In this document: positions 23,704 through 25,532 of the stretch, piece after piece | How positions within the stretch are numbered: position 1 is the first letter of the stretch | Layout of the letters: each line of letters starts with the position of its first letter | Origin: an uncultured Clostridia bacterium | GTDB taxonomy: Bacteria; Bacillota; Clostridia; TANB77; CAG-508 | Length of the DNA stretch: 25,532 nucleotides | Direction: 5' to 3' | NCBI GenBank assembly: GCA_944389715.1 | Contig: CALXNI010000137.1 | Coordinates: 1-25,532, forward strand | Notes under the pieces: generated by a model | Seen by the model: only the letters and a program-made list of their open reading frames with translations | The model's database searches: none | What the model was told of the DNA's origin: nothing | Made by a program: the position numbers and the translations under genes

Positions 23704-23768
23704 GTGCGAAAATTTCTTTGAAATTTTCTGCACAATGTTTTTATTAAAAATCGAAGATTTTTTAATAA
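23704..23768. repeat. Two adjacent long hairpins at the element left end
   Basis: GTGCGAAAATTTC (23704-23716) pairs with GAAATTTTC-T-GCAC (23720-23733), a 13-bp stem with one bulged T and a 3-base loop. Then TTATTAAAAATC (23741-23752) pairs with GATTTTTTAATAA (23756-23768), a 12-bp stem with one bulged T and loop GAA. Two such stems back to back next to a gene break could be terminal structures of the element. Confidence 0.55.
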
Positions 23769-23797
23769 ATTAATAAAATGCAGTAATCATCTATATT

Positions 23798-23836
23798 ACA
23801 GAGTATTTCAAAATAAAAGAAATATTCTGTATTTTT
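23798..23836 (+). terminator. Terminator-like hairpin inside the element end
   Basis: ACAGAGTATTTC (23798-23809) pairs with GAAATATTCTGT (23819-23830), 12 bp with one G-T pair and a 9-base loop, followed by ATTTTT. It reads as a plus-strand terminator, yet no plus-strand gene lies before it in this window. It may insulate the element from outside transcription or terminate read-through from the circular form. Confidence 0.5.
23821..23833 (+). repeat. 13-bp direct repeat AATATTCTGTATT, copy 1
   Basis: An exact match to 23950-23962. The right arm of the terminator-like hairpin overlaps this copy, so a near-inverted copy (ACAGAGTATT) also lies at 23798. Confidence 0.6.
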
Positions 23837-23869
23837 ATGCTTGATTTATTGCTAGAATTGGAGTGGTAT

Positions 23870-23938
23870 ATGAAAAATATCTCCCAGCGGGCTAAAAAGT
23901 ACATTGACAAATACACTTGTTTTAAGTGTCATATTTAG
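23870..23938 (+). CDS. Possible 22-residue leader peptide
   Basis: ATG 23870 is preceded by TTGGAGTGG. The peptide MKNISQRAKKYIDKYTCFKCHI is basic and carries CxxC near its end. It lies between the terminator-like hairpin and the predicted structured RNA, where a leader peptide might be expected. The supporting evidence is only the ribosome binding site and the position. Confidence 0.25.
   Translation: MKNISQRAKKYIDKYTCFKCHI
23904..23926 (+). promoter_or_regulatory. -35 box with hairpin operator ahead of the structured RNA
   Basis: A perfect TTGACA at 23904-23909 and the inverted repeat ACACTT-GTTTT-AAGTGT just downstream, within the would-be spacer. The -10 region (TCATAT near 23929-23934) is poor. 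This may be a regulated promoter for the RNA, the small ORF and the recombinase. Confidence 0.35.
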
Positions 23939-23949
23939 CTATTTTCTTT

Positions 23950-23962
23950 AATATTCTGTATT
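23950..23962 (+). repeat. 13-bp direct repeat AATATTCTGTATT, copy 2
   Basis: Exact copy of 23821-23833, offset by 129 bases. It lies just before the structured RNA. The pair may mark recombinase or accessory-protein binding sites. Confidence 0.6.
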
Positions 23963-23978
23963 AACCTAGATTAATAAT

Positions 23979-24069
23979 CGCCATTTGGCGTAGTGGCAAC
24001 TTCACTACGAAAATCCTTTGGCGTACAAAGGTACACCCGCGGTTTTCTTGCTTATTCGCCTAGCCAAAT
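23979..24069 (+). ncRNA. Predicted multi-stem structured RNA upstream of the TnpW-like ORF
   Basis: A closing stem ATTTGGC (23983-23989) with GCCAAAT (24063-24069) encloses two branches. Branch one is GTAGTG (23990-23995) with CACTAC (24003-24008). Branch two is AAAA-T-CC (24010-24016) with GGTTTT (24041-24046), continued by GG-C-GTAC (24020-24026) with GTAC-A-CC (24031-24037). An alternative local hairpin CGCC-ATTT-GGCG (23979-23990) competes with the closing stem, as in a switch or attenuator. It ends 36 bases before the ATG of the small ORF. GC content is well above its surroundings. Confidence 0.6.
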
Positions 24070-24105
24070 AACAATTTTTAATTTAGACTTGATTAGGAGA
24101 AAACA

Positions 24106-24252
24106 ATGAATGAGAATAAAAATAACACTAAAGATAATAAATTAGGATTTAATACATATTGTATATTTACAGGAGAAAAACAAGATGTTGGAAATACGAT
24201 AGGATTAATTTTTAAGGATTATTTAGAAAGTATAAAAATAAAGAATAAGTAA
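24106..24252 (+). CDS. TnpW-like small protein of the element (48 aa)
   Basis: A 48-residue protein with AGGAG (24095-24099) six bases before its ATG. The hydrophilic N-terminus (MNENKNNTKDNK) is followed by LGFNTYCIFTGEKQD and GNTIGLIFKDYLES. This resembles the layout of TnpW-family proteins of Tn4451-like elements: a polar start, a G-x-x-T-Y strand, then a helix with a basic end. The function of TnpW is not established. Its place directly before a large serine recombinase supports the assignment. The likeness is short, so the family call is tentative; that it is a real gene is more certain. Confidence 0.55.
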   Translation: MNENKNNTKDNKLGFNTYCIFTGEKQDVGNTIGLIFKDYLESIKIKNK

Positions 24253-24266
24253 TTATTCAAAAATGT

Positions 24267-24295
24267 TTGCAAAATTTTAAAGAGCACGTTACAAT
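24267..24295 (+). promoter_or_regulatory. Promoter of the serine recombinase gene
   Basis: TTGCAA (24267-24272), a 17-base spacer and TACAAT (24290-24295), 32 bases before the recombinase ATG. It would allow recombinase transcription independent of the structured RNA and the small ORF. Confidence 0.6.
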
Positions 24296-24327
24296 TTAAT
24301 TGTAGATGATTACAGATAGGAGGTTAA

Positions 24328-25532
24328 ATGCTAGATATAAAAAGTCAGGACTTTAAAGTTGGAATGTATATCAGATTATCTAGAGAAGATGGCGACAAGC
24401 AAGAAAGCGAAAGTATCGGTAATCAAAGAAATATTTTGCAAAGATATGTAAAGGAGAATGATTTATGTTTTGTAAAGGAATATGTTGATGATGGAATTTC
24501 TGGAACTACATTTGACAGACCCTCATTTAATGAGTTATTGCAAGATATAGAAAATCAAAATATCAATATGGTTATAACAAAAGATTTATCAAGACTTGGA
24601 AGAGATTATATTAAAACAGGTTTTTATATAGAAGATTATTTCCCTAAAAACAATGTTAGATATGTTGCAATAACAGATGGAATAGATACATATATTGATA
24701 GCACAAATAACGATGTAACACCTTTTAAAGCAATTATGAATGACTATTATGCTAAAGACATCTCAAAGAAAATCAGAAGCGTATACAAAGAAAAACAAAA
24801 AAGTGGAGAATATTTGTGTAGTATTCCAGCTTATGGTTACAAAAGACATCCTACAATTAAAAATAAATTAATTATAGATGAGCAAGTAAGAGATATTGTA
24901 GAAAAGGTTTTTAATATGTATGCAAATGGTTGTGGAAGTGTAGAAATAGTGAAATTTTTAAATTCAAATAAATATTTATCTCCAACAGGTTATAGAAAAA
25001 CAGGATTGGTACAAGATGAGAATAAAACAAACTATGATTGGAATGAAGTGACATTGTGTAATATGCTAAAAAATGAAGTATATATCGGAAATACCATACA
25101 GAACAAAAAAACAGTTGTATCTTATAAGGTAAAGAAAATAAGAACAGTTGAAAAGGAAAATCAAATAAGAGTTGATAATACACACGAAGCTATCATTGAT
25201 AAAGATATATTTGATAAAGTCCAGTGTATTATAGAAAAAAGAGGGACAAATACAAAACTTAAATATGATTATTTATTACGAGGATTACTTTATTGTTATC
25301 ATTGCAAAAGAAAATTACAAATAGTTTTAAAGAAAAATTCTAAAAGAAATTCAAAAGCACATCCATATATAACTTGTAGTGATGCTAAAGTTCGAGGATG
25401 TTATCCACTCAGTATGAATTATGAAAAATTTGAGAAACATATTATTGATATTGTAAAAAAGATATGTAGAATATATGCAGATAAAGAAGTTTTTGCGAGG
25501 GTTTATGAAAAATATCAAAATAAAACTATTGA
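24328..25532 (+). CDS. Large serine recombinase (TnpX-like), 3' end outside the window
   Basis: 401 residues are visible and the frame is open to the window edge. The resolvase catalytic domain (about residues 10-155) has the nucleophile Ser18 in YIRLSRED, the DDGISGTTFDRPSF segment, and KDLSRLGRDYIKTG. The Recombinase domain follows (about 175-290; GYKRHP, then IVEKVFNMYANG). A zinc ribbon then has C-x2-C (LLYCYHCKRKL) and C-x7-C (TCSDAKVRGC), and a helical stretch begins at the edge. Such enzymes excise and integrate elements at short core sites; TnpX of Tn4451 uses GA dinucleotides. GGAGG lies 4 bases before the ATG. It is probably the enzyme that split the M14 gene to its left. No lesion is visible. 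Confidence 0.93.
   Translation, partial: MLDIKSQDFKVGMYIRLSREDGDKQESESIGNQRNILQRYVKENDLCFVKEYVDDGISGTTFDRPSFNELLQDIENQNINMVITKDLSRLGRDYIKTGFYIEDYFPKNNVRYVAITDGIDTYIDSTNNDVTPFKAIMNDYYAKDISKKIRSVYKEKQKSGEYLCSIPAYGYKRHPTIKNKLIIDEQVRDIVEKVFNMYANGCGSVEIVKFLNSNKYLSPTGYRKTGLVQDENKTNYDWNEVTLCNMLKNEVYIGNTIQNKKTVVSYKVKKIRTVEKENQIRVDNTHEAIIDKDIFDKVQCIIEKRGTNTKLKYDYLLRGLLYCYHCKRKLQIVLKKNSKRNSKAHPYITCSDAKVRGCYPLSMNYEKFEKHIIDIVKKICRIYADKEVFARVYEKYQNKTI

Larger units (their letters stand above)
23672..25532 (+). mobile_element. Left end of a serine-recombinase integrative element (continues past window)
   Basis: It begins where the M14 coding frame breaks and contains hairpins, direct repeats, a structured leader, a TnpW-like ORF and a large serine recombinase. 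This order resembles Tn4451-type elements, which carry tnpW and tnpX. The exact end is not visible from one side. The stretch 23672-24105 has no convincing gene; its contents are listed separately. Confidence 0.65.

Overview
The window is an AT-rich chromosomal segment of an anaerobic Gram-positive bacterium, most likely a member of class Clostridia (possibly a gut species). The evidence is the low-GC codon use, strong AGGAGG-type ribosome binding sites, extended -10 promoters (TGnTATAAT), a VanW-type wall protein, a flavodiiron/rubredoxin/desulfoferrodoxin operon and a Tn4451/TnpX-type serine recombinase. Species cannot be named from the sequence.

Layout, left to right. (1) 1-2.4 kb: 3' part of a VanW-domain surface protein, a tRNA-Lys(CTT) with a consensus promoter and a terminator, and a small membrane-anchored protein on the minus strand. 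(2) 2.4-5.1 kb: a two-gene unit of a CorA-type Mg2+ channel and an ABC-F ATPase that keeps only one intact composite ATP site. (3) 5.1-7.4 kb: a block of four hairpins, a minus-strand REC/HD-GYP response regulator and a plus-strand DnaJ-like chaperone. (4) 7.4-10.4 kb: a REP-like hairpin, then a three-gene unit of two unrecognised small proteins and a VirD4/TraG-type coupling protein. The last is broken by a one-base insertion in its Walker A motif and by an in-frame stop. (5) 10.4-19.7 kb, minus strand: a 2480-residue non-ribosomal peptide synthetase (C-A-T-C-A-T-R), then a 7TM-PAS histidine kinase whose start lies one base after the synthetase stop. (6) 19.7-20.1 kb: intergenic region with the synthetase promoter, an 11-bp tandem repeat just upstream of it, a heptanucleotide repeat array and three REP-like hairpins. 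(7) 20.1-23.1 kb: an HtrA-type protease and an O2/superoxide detoxification operon (flavodiiron protein, rubredoxin, desulfoferrodoxin). (8) 23.1-25.5 kb: the 3' fragment of an M14 peptidase gene, cut off by what looks like the left end of an integrative element. That end carries repeats, a predicted multi-stem RNA, a small TnpW-like ORF and a large serine recombinase that runs off the window.

The most interesting unit is the synthetase-kinase pair. The terminal reductase domain predicts a dipeptide aldehyde, or the cyclic imine/pyrazinone derived from it, possibly N-acylated because the protein begins with a condensation domain. The coupled membrane kinase could sense that product, and the tandem repeat at the promoter could bind the missing response regulator, closing a loop. 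This is inference: no response regulator, phosphopantetheinyl transferase or exporter is next to it here. The second candidate is the structured RNA at the left end of the serine-recombinase element.
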